A stretch of DNA of 64,000 bases, from assembly GCA_018970025.1 (NCBI GenBank), contig JAGWXF010000008.1:1-64000 (forward strand), written 5' to 3'. A program made the translations under genes and the position numbers. The DNA comes from Actinomycetales bacterium (GTDB lineage Bacteria > Actinomycetota > Actinomycetes > S36-B12). Shown piece by piece: positions 49,233 through 58,099 of the stretch; position 1 is the first letter of the stretch; each line of letters begins with the position of its first letter. The notes under the pieces were generated by a model. It saw only the letters and a list, made by a program, of their open reading frames with translations. It ran no database searches and was not told the DNA's origin.

Positions 49233-50627
49233 TTGCCACCTGACATCGGCTCGCCCGTCGACGACTGGGCTGCCGGGGTTGCAGTTGCGGACCCAGCCCT
49301 GGTGCTCCCGCCCGGTGAGCGCCGCGCCATCATGGACGTTGCCGGCCCGCTTGCCCTGGAGCAGGTCCTCGACCTCGGCGAGGGGCATGCGGTAGCGGTC
49401 GTCCAGTCTGCCGACGGGGCTCGGTGGACCGTCCCGCTCACCGCTGACGAGGGCGGGGTGCGTCGCAGTCGACCGTCGGACGGGACGGCTGAGCGGCTCG
49501 TCGGCCTGCTGGCCCGGGGTCGGGGCGGGCGGCATGCCGGTGGCCTTGGCTGGCAGGGCCTGCAGGCTCGCGTCGTCGCCGGCGAGCGCGGGATCGACGT
49601 CGACCAGACCAATGAGAGCGTGATCGTGGGCGAGCAGGTCGTGGTCAAGTGGATGACCCGGCTGCCGTCCGCTGGGGAGCCTGGGAGCCCGGCCGCCCGC
49701 CTGATCACCTGCCTGGCGGATGCCGGCTTTGCCGATATGCCCGCTCCATGGGGCTTCCTGACCAGTGGCGACGGTGATGCCGACGGTCGTGCCGATGGCC
49801 AGCTGCTAGCCAGTGCTGTCGCGTACCTCCCCGGCGCCGAGGACGGCTGGGACTGGGCAACTGCTGACCTGCGCTCGCTGGTGCGCGGGGCGATCACCAT
49901 GGAGCAGGCCTGCGCTGCGGCCGAGCGAATCGGGCAGATCACCGCCCGGATGCACGCCAGCCTGGCCCGCGACGGGGTCCAGCACGCATCGGCGGAGCAG
50001 GCGCGCCAGTGGCGTGATGCGGCCCGCGCCGAGCTGGCCTGGGCGGTGCAGTCGGTGACCGGTGCCGAGGGCGAGCGACTGCGCGGGTGGGCCGATCGCA
50101 TCGATGCTGCCCTCGATGGCCTCGCCAGTCTCTCGGGCACTCCGCTGATCGCGGTCCACGGCGACCTGCACGTGGGTCAGGTGCTGCGTGCCCGCAGTGC
50201 TGATGGGCTGCCCGATCGCATGCTCGTCACCGACTTCGATGGCAATCCGACCCTGCCCTCCGCCCAGCGCTGGTCACGGCAGCCGGCTGCCGTGGACGTC
50301 GTCAGCATGGCGGCGAGCCTGGATCACGTCGGCCGGATCGTGCAGTTCCGTGATTCGGCACTCGACACCGGCAGGGAGAGCGGTCGTGCATCTGGCCCGG
50401 ACCAGGCCCTGGTGCGCGAGTGGATCGCCCAGGCGCAGGCCCGCTTCCTGGCGTCGTATCGGATGGCGGCGAAAGCAGCGGGCATCGCCGAGCTGCTCGA
50501 TGATCGACTGCTCGAGCCCCTGCGGCTGCGCCAGGAGCTGCGGGAGTACCGCTATGCGGCAGAGCACCTGCCGCACTGGGTCTACGTCCCTGACCTTGCG
50601 CTCACTGAACTGCTCGCCGCCCACTGA
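49233..50627 (+). CDS. Maltokinase-like phosphotransferase, possibly glucosamine kinase
   Basis: A 464-residue protein. The N-terminal 150 residues resemble maltokinase caps; the kinase lobe carries the Brenner-type motif AVHGDLHVGQVLRA (catalytic Asp) and the metal-binding VTDFDGNP. The segment AAVDVVSMAASLDH is the kind reported for the actinobacterial glucosamine kinases related to maltokinase. The SIS-domain gene immediately downstream, as in the characterised glucosamine kinase loci, supports that assignment over trehalose-type maltokinase. The start is TTG 49233, 14 bp after the glycosyltransferase. Confidence 0.75.
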   Translation: MPPDIGSPVDDWAAGVAVADPALVLPPGERRAIMDVAGPLALEQVLDLGEGHAVAVVQSADGARWTVPLTADEGGVRRSRPSDGTAERLVGLLARGRGGRHAGGLGWQGLQARVVAGERGIDVDQTNESVIVGEQVVVKWMTRLPSAGEPGSPAARLITCLADAGFADMPAPWGFLTSGDGDADGRADGQLLASAVAYLPGAEDGWDWATADLRSLVRGAITMEQACAAAERIGQITARMHASLARDGVQHASAEQARQWRDAARAELAWAVQSVTGAEGERLRGWADRIDAALDGLASLSGTPLIAVHGDLHVGQVLRARSADGLPDRMLVTDFDGNPTLPSAQRWSRQPAAVDVVSMAASLDHVGRIVQFRDSALDTGRESGRASGPDQALVREWIAQAQARFLASYRMAAKAAGIAELLDDRLLEPLRLRQELREYRYAAEHLPHWVYVPDLALTELLAAH

Positions 50628-50661
50628 CCTGCTGTACCCGCCTGCGTGAGATTGAGGAGCC

Positions 50662-51645
50662 ATGGATCCATCGCTGTTCGAGGCAGACCTGCACGCCAAG
50701 CCGGCCACCCTGCGCGAGCTGGCCGACTACCTGGAGCAGGAGGACCCGTGGGCCGGTATCGGCGAGGTGCGCCGGCTGATCTTCCTCGGCATGGGCTCGT
50801 CGGCATTCGCGGCCGGTGCATGCGTCACGCGGCTGCTGGCAGCGGGCTTCCCCGGTGTCAGCGTGCTAGGGAGCAGCATGATGCTGCCGGCAACCCTGCC
50901 CGGTGACCTGGTCGTCGCTGTCTCGGCAAGCGGGACCTCGAAGGAGACCCTCGCGGCCGTCGACGGCATCCGGCAGGCCAGCGATGCCCGAGGCGGCGTC
51001 CCGGTGATCCTGCTGACGAACACCGAGGGAGTCGAGCGACCCGGATATGACGGAGTCGTGCAGATGCGGGCCGGCCTGGAGTCAGGAGGCGTTGCCTGCC
51101 GGTCGTTCCAGCACACGATGATCATGCTGCTCGCACTGCAGCGCCACCTCATCGGCCTGCCGCGAGACCTGCCTGCGCTCGTCCGGCTGGTCGCTGACGC
51201 CAGCGAGGATCTCCTGCAGTCCGCCCCGGCCTGGCTGCCGACAGCGCTCGAGTTGCTCATCGGCCCGCAGGGCACCCATGTCGTCGCACCGGCGCATCGC
51301 CTGTCATCAGCCCAGCAGGGGGCCCTGATGCTGCGCGAAGGCCCGCGCCGGCAGGGGTATGCCTGCGAGACGGGGGACTGGTCGCATATCGACGTCTACC
51401 TGACGAAGACCACCGACTACCGCATGCTGCTGTATGCCGGCTCTGCCTGGGATGCACAGGCGATGGACTGGGTGCGGGAGCGCGGCTCGACCGTCGTATC
51501 GGTCGGCGGGGCCGTTGCCGGCGCGCGCGCGAGCATCCGCTACGCAGGCGATGAGGACGACGACATACGGTGGCTGACCGAGACCCTCGTAGCCGAGCTG
51601 ATCGCCGCCCGGCTCTGGCATGAGGCGGCCGCCGCGGGGCAGTGA
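50662..51645 (+). CDS. SIS-domain sugar isomerase/deaminase-like protein
   Basis: A 327-residue protein with two SIS domains. First: RRLIFLGMGSSAFAAGACVT and then LVVAVSASGTSKETLAAVDG; second: AQQGALMLREGPRRQGYACE with later GSAWDAQAMDWV. SIS modules bind phosphosugars; GlmS- and AgaS-type enzymes interconvert amino sugar phosphates. With the adjacent kinase it could form a route from glucosamine to fructose-6-phosphate. ATG 50662 follows TTGAGGAGCC. Confidence 0.85.
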   Translation: MDPSLFEADLHAKPATLRELADYLEQEDPWAGIGEVRRLIFLGMGSSAFAAGACVTRLLAAGFPGVSVLGSSMMLPATLPGDLVVAVSASGTSKETLAAVDGIRQASDARGGVPVILLTNTEGVERPGYDGVVQMRAGLESGGVACRSFQHTMIMLLALQRHLIGLPRDLPALVRLVADASEDLLQSAPAWLPTALELLIGPQGTHVVAPAHRLSSAQQGALMLREGPRRQGYACETGDWSHIDVYLTKTTDYRMLLYAGSAWDAQAMDWVRERGSTVVSVGGAVAGARASIRYAGDEDDDIRWLTETLVAELIAARLWHEAAAAGQ

Positions 51646-51657
51646 CGGGCGACGGCC

Positions 51658-54600
51658 CTACTGGCCGCTCGAGGTGAAGGCCGCCACCTGATTGCGGCCG
51701 GCTCGCTTGGCCTGGTACATGGCCGAGTCTGCCTTGGCGACGAGATCATCGACGCTCTCGCCGGCGCCTGACAAGGTCACGCCGATGCTCAGCGAGGTGT
51801 GCACCTGGTGACCGTCGGTGGGGATCGGCTCGAGGGCGCGCTCGCGCAGCTTCTCGGCAACGCGCATCGCCTCGGCCAGCTCGTGCACGCCGCTCATGAG
51901 CACCAGCAGCTCATCACCGCCCATCCGTGCCACCACGTCACCCAGGCGCACGGCATCGCTGATCCGCTGCGCGAGCACCCGCAGCACGGCATCGCCGACA
52001 GCATGCCCGTACTCGTCGTTGATTTCCTTGAACCGGTCGATATCGCAGAACAGCACCGCCATCTCCCCGCCCGGGAGTCGATCAGGAGCCCGCGCCTCGG
52101 CAAGCCGATGCAGGGCCTCACGCCGGCTGGCGAGCCCGGTCAGCGCATCGAAGCGTGCCTGGCGATCGAGCTCGGCCAGCGCCTGCACCTCGGCATCGAC
52201 ATTGCGCATGGATGCGCTCGCGCCGTCGATCTCCCCCGTCTCGATCCGGAAGGGCGACAGGTGGGCCTCCATCCAGTGGTAGGCCCCGGCGTCCGATCGC
52301 ACCCGAACGCGTTGGACCACCGATTCCCCTGCCGCCAGCCGCATCGTCGCGTCGTCGTAGGCATGCAGGTCGAAGGGGTGGATGAGGTCGCGAAGCGAGC
52401 GCCCCAGCCAGGCACTCGGCTGGCCGCCGAGCGCCGCTGAGATCGAGGGCGAGATCCAGGCGATCACCTCATCGCGCAGGTGGATCACGACGTCCGAGGC
52501 GTTCTCTGCCATCAGGCGGTACTGCCGCTCCGACTCCCGGATGCGCTCGTTTGCCTCGCGGGCGGCCGTGACATCGACGAACTGCGCGACGTAGGAGGTC
52601 ACCCGATGGTCCTTGTCGCGCATGGCAGCCAGCGACTGCTGCACCCAGATGGTGCATCCGTCCGAGCGAACGAGGCGCTCCTCCAGCGTCACGCGATCCT
52701 GCCCCCCGTGGTCGAGGTCATCACGGGCAGCCTCCTGGATCGGGAGGTCCTGGGGATGCAGGACGTCCATGATGCCGTGTCGTCCGAGCCACTCCGCGGG
52801 GTAGCCCAGCATGTGGCACAGCGAGGGGTTGACCTGCTCGAAGCGGCCGTCGACGCCGACCCGGGCAATGCCCGCGGGTGCCGCGTCCATGACGGCCCGA
52901 AGCCGCGCCTCGGACTCTGCCAGGGCCCGCTGCGCCCGCACCTCCTCATCGACGTCGCGCACTCGGAAGGCATGGTAGGAGCACTGGTCGCTGGTTGCCG
53001 GCACCGTCTGGGCGGTGAGCGACACCCAGGCGTATCGGTCATCGCCGCGTAGGAACCGCGGAGTCAGGGTATCCGGCTCGCGAGCCTCCGCCAGGTGCTC
53101 GACCCAGGCAGCGAAGCCGGTCCGGTCGTCGGGGTGCACGAGGCCTGCGAAGGGCCTCCCGATCAGCTGCTCCGGGGCCCAGCCAAGGGTCGGCAGGCTC
53201 GCCGCGGACGTCCACTCGATGACACCGTCCAGCAAGACGCGCAGGCTGACGTCCATCGTGCTCTCCACCAGCTGCCGGTAGCGCTCCTCGGACTGGGCGA
53301 TGCGCTCCGCGCTGCGGTGGCGCTCGGTGACATCGCGCCAGGTGAGGCTGACCTGGGTGCCCTGAACGGACGTGCCTCGAATGTCGAAGGAGCGCTCCTC
53401 GCCGAGCTGCTCATGCAGGCAGGTGAAGTCGTCCATCACGGCAGGGGTGCCGGAGTCGATCACCTGGCTGGCAGCCTGGAACAGGCCGGTCTGGGTCAGT
53501 CGTGGCAGGGCAGCCAGGAGCATCCTGCCCACCAGCGACTGGTGGTCTGCGCCGAGTGCGGTGCAGGCCACGCTGTTGGCGTCCTCGAAGACGAAGTCTG
53601 TGACGCTCCCTGCGTCGTCTCGCACGGGCGCGATGAGGACCTGCGGATCGAGCATGGAGTCCATCAGCGCCCGCAGGCGCGACTCCGACTGCTCGACCTG
53701 CCGGGCATTGCGGACCCGCTCGGTGACGTCGCGCCAGGAGAAGCTGAGGGTCTGCTCGTCGACGACCGAGCCGCGGATGTCATAGCGGTTCTCCCGGCCT
53801 TCCGGCTGGCCCGGGTAGGCCCAGGCATCGAGGGCTACTGGCTTGCCCGACTCCAGGATCTGGGCGTACATCTCGATCGCCTGTGAGGCTGCCGGCTCCG
53901 GGTAGAGGTCGCGGACCATCGAGCCGACAAGCGAGCTTCGCTGCGTGCCCATGGCCTGGCAGGCAACCTGGTTGGCATCGGCGTAGGCGAAGTCGATGAT
54001 CTGTCCTGCATCATCCCGCTGGGCCCGCAGCAGGACATGCGGCTCGAGGGAGGAGTCGAAGACGGCACGAAGGAGCGCCTCTGCCTCGTGCCGCTCCGTG
54101 ACGTCAATCACCTGCGAGATGACGTACCGAACGGACCCATCGTCGTTGCGAATGCACGAGATCGATGCGTCTCCCCAGACGACTGATCCATCCGGCCGCA
54201 GGAAGCGGGTCAGGAGCCGGTCGTCGTCGCGCTCGCCGGAGATCAGTCGAGCCGTGCGCTGCTGGGCCGCGGCGGTGTTCTCGGGATGCATGAAGCGATG
54301 CAGGCTGGATCCATGCAGTTCCTCCGCCTGCCTGCCCAGCATCCGGGACAGAGCCGGATTCGCCTCGGCGATCGCTCCCTCGGGCGACGCCACGCACATG
54401 CCGACGGGGGCATGCTGCATCAGCAGCCGCAGCTGCTGCTCGGAGGCTGCCAGTGCCTGCTGGGCCTGGACCTCCGCCTGCATGTCGCGAATGCGGCTGA
54501 CCCGGAATGCCGGCCGATTCGCGGTCGCGGGCACGACTTGGGACTGCCCCTCGACCCAGCGCCAGGATCCGTCCTTGCAGCGCCATCGTCCGATGGTCCG

Positions 54601-55242
54601 CCGCGGCCCGGAGGGATCCAGCATGGGGAACCCCTCCCGGCGAATGCGCTCGGCATCATCGGGGTGCAGGAAGTCGATGGAGCGCTTCCCGATGAGATCA
54701 GCGGGAAGCCAGCCAAGGGTGTGGGTGACCGAGGGCGTCACCCATTCGATCGTGAAGTCCAGGCCCACCCGCAGGACGATGTCGGTCGACCACTCGACCA
54801 GCAGACGGTATCGCTCCTCGGCCTCGAGCAGCTCCTGGCGGACGCGGACCCGCTGGTCGATCTCGCGCAGCGACCCGACCACGGAGCCGGATCCGTTGGC
54901 GGAGCCATTCGCCGATGCAATGGTCAGCAGTACCCACGGCAGGCCCCCGTCCTTGGCCCGCAGCCGGAAGACACCGCGATGCACCCCGCCACCGGCCGAG
55001 GCTTGCAGCAGTGCCTGGAGTGCGGGCCGGTCATCTGGCTGGCAGACCTCCGCGAGCTCACGGTCGACGACCTCCTCCGGGCTCCAGCCGAGGGTCTGCG
55101 TGATCGACGGGCCGATCCACTCGATCACGCCATCGTCGGCCAGCAGCAGCGGGTCGGCGGCATGCATCGCGACCTGCTCGAATACCGACGCCGGGTCCGT
55201 GGGCGCTGGCGATGCCACGCGCCCGCGATCGTCGGTACCCAT
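51658..55242 (-). CDS. Eight-PAS GGDEF-type sensor protein
   Basis: A 1194-residue soluble protein. Eight PAS domains in series can be counted (near 15, 135, 265, 392, 520, 650, 778 and 905), each with the usual N-terminal box such as LLVEWSTDIVLRV or LMQHAPVGMCVASPEGAIAE. The C-terminal domain (about 1035-1190) is a diguanylate cyclase: LFCDIDRFKEINDEYGHAVG, then ARMGGDELLVL, where GGDEF reads GGDEL. The change leaves the GGDE signature intact, so c-di-GMP synthesis is possible. No membrane segment or EAL domain. Ligands are unknown; flavin, heme or other cofactors may bind some PAS domains. Confidence 0.9.
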   Translation of the reverse strand: MGTDDRGRVASPAPTDPASVFEQVAMHAADPLLLADDGVIEWIGPSITQTLGWSPEEVVDRELAEVCQPDDRPALQALLQASAGGGVHRGVFRLRAKDGGLPWVLLTIASANGSANGSGSVVGSLREIDQRVRVRQELLEAEERYRLLVEWSTDIVLRVGLDFTIEWVTPSVTHTLGWLPADLIGKRSIDFLHPDDAERIRREGFPMLDPSGPRRTIGRWRCKDGSWRWVEGQSQVVPATANRPAFRVSRIRDMQAEVQAQQALAASEQQLRLLMQHAPVGMCVASPEGAIAEANPALSRMLGRQAEELHGSSLHRFMHPENTAAAQQRTARLISGERDDDRLLTRFLRPDGSVVWGDASISCIRNDDGSVRYVISQVIDVTERHEAEALLRAVFDSSLEPHVLLRAQRDDAGQIIDFAYADANQVACQAMGTQRSSLVGSMVRDLYPEPAASQAIEMYAQILESGKPVALDAWAYPGQPEGRENRYDIRGSVVDEQTLSFSWRDVTERVRNARQVEQSESRLRALMDSMLDPQVLIAPVRDDAGSVTDFVFEDANSVACTALGADHQSLVGRMLLAALPRLTQTGLFQAASQVIDSGTPAVMDDFTCLHEQLGEERSFDIRGTSVQGTQVSLTWRDVTERHRSAERIAQSEERYRQLVESTMDVSLRVLLDGVIEWTSAASLPTLGWAPEQLIGRPFAGLVHPDDRTGFAAWVEHLAEAREPDTLTPRFLRGDDRYAWVSLTAQTVPATSDQCSYHAFRVRDVDEEVRAQRALAESEARLRAVMDAAPAGIARVGVDGRFEQVNPSLCHMLGYPAEWLGRHGIMDVLHPQDLPIQEAARDDLDHGGQDRVTLEERLVRSDGCTIWVQQSLAAMRDKDHRVTSYVAQFVDVTAAREANERIRESERQYRLMAENASDVVIHLRDEVIAWISPSISAALGGQPSAWLGRSLRDLIHPFDLHAYDDATMRLAAGESVVQRVRVRSDAGAYHWMEAHLSPFRIETGEIDGASASMRNVDAEVQALAELDRQARFDALTGLASRREALHRLAEARAPDRLPGGEMAVLFCDIDRFKEINDEYGHAVGDAVLRVLAQRISDAVRLGDVVARMGGDELLVLMSGVHELAEAMRVAEKLRERALEPIPTDGHQVHTSLSIGVTLSGAGESVDDLVAKADSAMYQAKRAGRNQVAAFTSSGQ

Positions 55243-55356
55243 GCCCCGCCCTCATCACCCCATGCCGGTACGCCTGTGCTCCAGCATCGGCAGTCGGGCG
55301 CAAGCCAGGCAACTGCAGGACCGGACATGGACGGGCAGGGTGACGGGGGGCGCGGC

Positions 55357-56184
55357 CTACGTGCGGGCCTGCAGCGTGTAGCTCATCGGCAGGCGCTCAG
55401 GGCGGTCGCGCAAGGCCCATTCCCCGTCGCCGATGTCCTCCATCAGCTCGGGGATCGCGGCCCATGGCACCGTGGTGTGCTCGGTGAGGCTTGTGAAGGC
55501 CAGCCCGGCCTCCTGCAGGGCGGTGATGATCTCGGCGAGGCCGTGGTTCCAGCTATGCGTGACGCTGTTCGCCAGCCGGCCCTCGGTGCGGACGTAGGTC
55601 TGGTCCTCATCGTCGACGATCGGCTCGGAGGTCTCGAAGTAGGGGTAGTCGATGACCAGCTGGTCGGTCACCCGGTAGTCGAGCGACCACAGCACCGGGT
55701 GACCCTCGCGCAGGAACAGCCGGCCTCCTGGTGCCAGCAGCGCGCTGACGACCTGCGCCCACCGCGTGATCGACGGCAGCCAGCACAGCGCCCCGACACC
55801 GGTGTACACCAGGTCGAAGCGGCCTGCTCCCAGGACGTCGGCGGCGTCGTACGCCTGTGCCTCCACGAAGGTTACGTCGAGGTCGAGATCCGCCGCCAGG
55901 CCCCGTGCCACCGCCAGCGAGGCGGGGGAGAAGTCCAGGCCGGTGACGCTTGCGGCGCCAAGCCGAGCCAGTGAGACGGTGTCGGTGCCGATATGGCACT
56001 GCAGGTGCAGCACGCGCAGCCCCTCGATTGAGCCCAGGCGCGGCAGGTCGAAGCGGACGACATCGCTGAGGTAGTCGGGGTCGTCGCGGAACTGCTGCAG
56101 GCCGTAGTCCGTCGAGGCGGCGTGCAGTGGCGCCCGCTCATCCCATGAGCGGCGATTGAGCACGTACGAGGCGTCGTGGCTCAC
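55357..56184 (-). CDS. Class I SAM-dependent methyltransferase
   Basis: A 275-residue protein with motif I VLHLQCHIGTDTVSLARLGA (altered from GxGxG, as in a known subgroup), then TGLDFSPASLAVARGLA and FDLVYTGVGALCWLP. The substrate is unknown; small-molecule methylases of this kind are common in actinobacteria. The start ATG 56184 overlaps the stop of the metal chaperone gene (ATGA), so they are cotranscribed. Beyond its end lie only the eight-PAS gene and its promoter. Confidence 0.85.
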   Translation of the reverse strand: MSHDASYVLNRRSWDERAPLHAASTDYGLQQFRDDPDYLSDVVRFDLPRLGSIEGLRVLHLQCHIGTDTVSLARLGAASVTGLDFSPASLAVARGLAADLDLDVTFVEAQAYDAADVLGAGRFDLVYTGVGALCWLPSITRWAQVVSALLAPGGRLFLREGHPVLWSLDYRVTDQLVIDYPYFETSEPIVDDEDQTYVRTEGRLANSVTHSWNHGLAEIITALQEAGLAFTSLTEHTTVPWAAIPELMEDIGDGEWALRDRPERLPMSYTLQART

Positions 56185-56399
56185 GTGCCGGCGATCTCGT
56201 AGCCAGCCTCTTGGACAGCGCTGCCAATCTCGGCAGGGTCGACCGGCTCAACGCTGGTGACGTGGACGATGGAGGTTCCGCCGGGATGCAGGTCGATCGT
56301 CACCTCGGTGACGGCATCGAGCCGGCTGACCTCCTCGATGACGGCTCGCTCGCAGTGCGCGCAGGTCATCCCGCTCACCGCTACGTCCTGCCTGACCAT
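56181..56399 (-). CDS. CopZ-like heavy-metal-binding protein
   Basis: A 72-residue HMA-domain protein: VSGMTCAHCERAVIEEVSRL supplies the GMTCxxC copper site, then VTIDLHPGGTSIVHVTS and EIGSAVQEAGYEIAGT. These proteins carry Cu(I) to P-type ATPases. ATG 56399 follows GGGAGGCGCG and is preferred over the in-frame 56444. No copper ATPase is nearby. The multicopper oxidase fragment at 23984 is too distant to link. Confidence 0.87.
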   Translation of the reverse strand: MVRQDVAVSGMTCAHCERAVIEEVSRLDAVTEVTIDLHPGGTSIVHVTSVEPVDPAEIGSAVQEAGYEIAGT

Positions 56400-56436
56400 C
56401 GCGCCTCCCTGCCCTCGATCGTGCGGATCGTGCTCC

Positions 56437-57315
56437 TCATGCATGCGGCTCGGATTCCATCACAGGCCCGCGCCGGGTGGCCAGCCAGGAGCCGAGCAGG
56501 ACGAGCGGGAAGCCGATGGCAAGGCCGAGGGTGAGCGGCTCGCCGAGGATGACGATGCCCAGGATGACCGCGACGGCCGGGTTGATGTAGGTGATCAAGG
56601 TGGTGCGCGACGCCCCGACCTCGACGATGAGCGCGAAGAAGCCGACGAATGCCAGCGCCGTGCACAGGGTGCCCAGGATCACCACCGACCAGATGGCGTC
56701 CGCGGGGACGGGCTGCTCGGGCCAGGTGAGGGCGGCGAACGGGGCGTAGATGATGGCGTTGATGGTGACGCCGGCGGCCATCACCGCCAGTCCGGGGACA
56801 TCCGCGAGCTTGCGGTCGACGATGATCGGCCCGGTCGCGTAGCCGATCACCGTGACGACCAGCGCCGCGACCGCGATCAGCGCGCTCCCGGAGACGTCCA
56901 GCCCGACGAGGGCCACCACGCCGAGGAAGCCGATCCCCAGGCCCGCCAGCCGGGTGCCGGTGAGACGGTCGTCGAGCCCGATCCGCCAGGCCACCAGGGC
57001 CGTCACCAGCGGCACGGTGGCGATGAACAGCCCGGCCAGCGAGCTGGTGATGCGCTGCTCGGCCCAGGTCAGCGCCCACCAGGTGAACGTCATCTCCAGG
57101 ACGGCGAAGGCGATGACCCACCGCCAGTGACCGCGCAGCTGCCGCCACTGGCCGGTCGCCACCGCGATCGGCAGCAGGATCGCGGTGGCGATGATCAGCC
57201 GACCGAAGACCACCACCGGGGCGGGCAGGTCGGTCGCGGCGACCTTGATGAGTAGGTACGGCAGTCCCCAGATGATTCCCATGAAGATGAACAGGAACCA
57301 GCCGCGCCTCGTCAC
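56437..57315 (-). CDS. DMT-superfamily permease, EamA type
   Basis: A 292-residue transporter with ten hydrophobic segments in two repeats (GWFLFIFMGIIWGLPYLLIK at the start; ITYINPAVAVILGIVILGEP late in the second repeat). EamA permeases export metabolites such as amino acids. GTG 57315 is chosen. The start is divergent from the octT-like gene 31 bp away. It is the last gene of the accessory region before the conserved block. Confidence 0.85.
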   Translation of the reverse strand: MTRRGWFLFIFMGIIWGLPYLLIKVAATDLPAPVVVFGRLIIATAILLPIAVATGQWRQLRGHWRWVIAFAVLEMTFTWWALTWAEQRITSSLAGLFIATVPLVTALVAWRIGLDDRLTGTRLAGLGIGFLGVVALVGLDVSGSALIAVAALVVTVIGYATGPIIVDRKLADVPGLAVMAAGVTINAIIYAPFAALTWPEQPVPADAIWSVVILGTLCTALAFVGFFALIVEVGASRTTLITYINPAVAVILGIVILGEPLTLGLAIGFPLVLLGSWLATRRGPVMESEPHA

Positions 57316-57346
57316 CCGGGCAACGCTAGTCGGGCATGCTGACCGC

Positions 57347-58087
57347 ATGACGGCCAGGCACCTGCTCGTACTGGCCGACTCGCTGGCCTTCCATGGCCCA
57401 GCGCAAGCCCAGTCGCCGCTCGATCCGCGGCTGTACCCCCAGGTATGCGCCCGGAAACTGGCCCGAGATGGGGTGGAGGCCGAGGCCGGGATCGAAGTCG
57501 ACCTGGTGGCCCGGCAGGGCTGGACGGCCCGCGATGCCTGGTGGGCGCTGACCAAGGACCCGATGGCCTTCGGGGTGTACGTCCATCGAGCCGACTGGCT
57601 GATCATCGGGGTCGGCGGCATGGATCACCTGCCGGCTGCCGTGCCGACCTGGGTCCGAGACTCGATTCCATATATACGTCCCGGTGCCCTGCGCCGACAG
57701 GCCCGGCGCGCCTATCGGTCAGCCTCGCCCGCTGCCATCCGGCTGACGGCGGGCCGGATGCGCCAGCTGCCCCAGTCGGCGACCGACCGCTACCTCAGCC
57801 GGATCGTGCAGGCGGTGCGCCACTGGCGTCCCGGGATCCCGATCGCGGTCGTCGGCCCGTCCTCGCACCGAGCGGCCACCTACCCCTCGCAGCGGCACCA
57901 TCGGTCAGCGGTCGCGGCCGGGCGGGCATGGGCCCAGGCCGAGCAGGTGGCATTCGTGGACGTCGACCCGTGGGTGGTCCCGTCGCTGGACGCGGGGACG
58001 GGGAACCCCGACGGCATGCACTGGGCCTGGTCCGTCCACGACGGGGTCGGCAGAGCGCTGGCGGCTGCACTGCAGGCTCCTCGGTAG
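57347..58087 (+). CDS. octT: SGNH hydrolase/acyltransferase, OctT-like
   Basis: A 246-residue SGNH-fold protein: HLLVLADSLAFHGPA (block I Ser), LIIGVGGMDHLPAAVP, PIAVVGPSSHRA and the C-terminal DGMHWAWSVHDGV with the catalytic Asp and His. In mycobacteria the homologous position (next to the phosphatase and near degV) is occupied by octT, which adds octanoate to diglucosylglycerate, a precursor of methylglucose lipopolysaccharides. The phosphatase at 7022 would be the partner, now separated by the accessory region. ATG 57347 is used; upstream frame overlaps the DMT gene. Confidence 0.8.
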   Translation: MTARHLLVLADSLAFHGPAQAQSPLDPRLYPQVCARKLARDGVEAEAGIEVDLVARQGWTARDAWWALTKDPMAFGVYVHRADWLIIGVGGMDHLPAAVPTWVRDSIPYIRPGALRRQARRAYRSASPAAIRLTAGRMRQLPQSATDRYLSRIVQAVRHWRPGIPIAVVGPSSHRAATYPSQRHHRSAVAAGRAWAQAEQVAFVDVDPWVVPSLDAGTGNPDGMHWAWSVHDGVGRALAAALQAPR

Positions 58088-58099
58088 GCTCCCGGTGCC

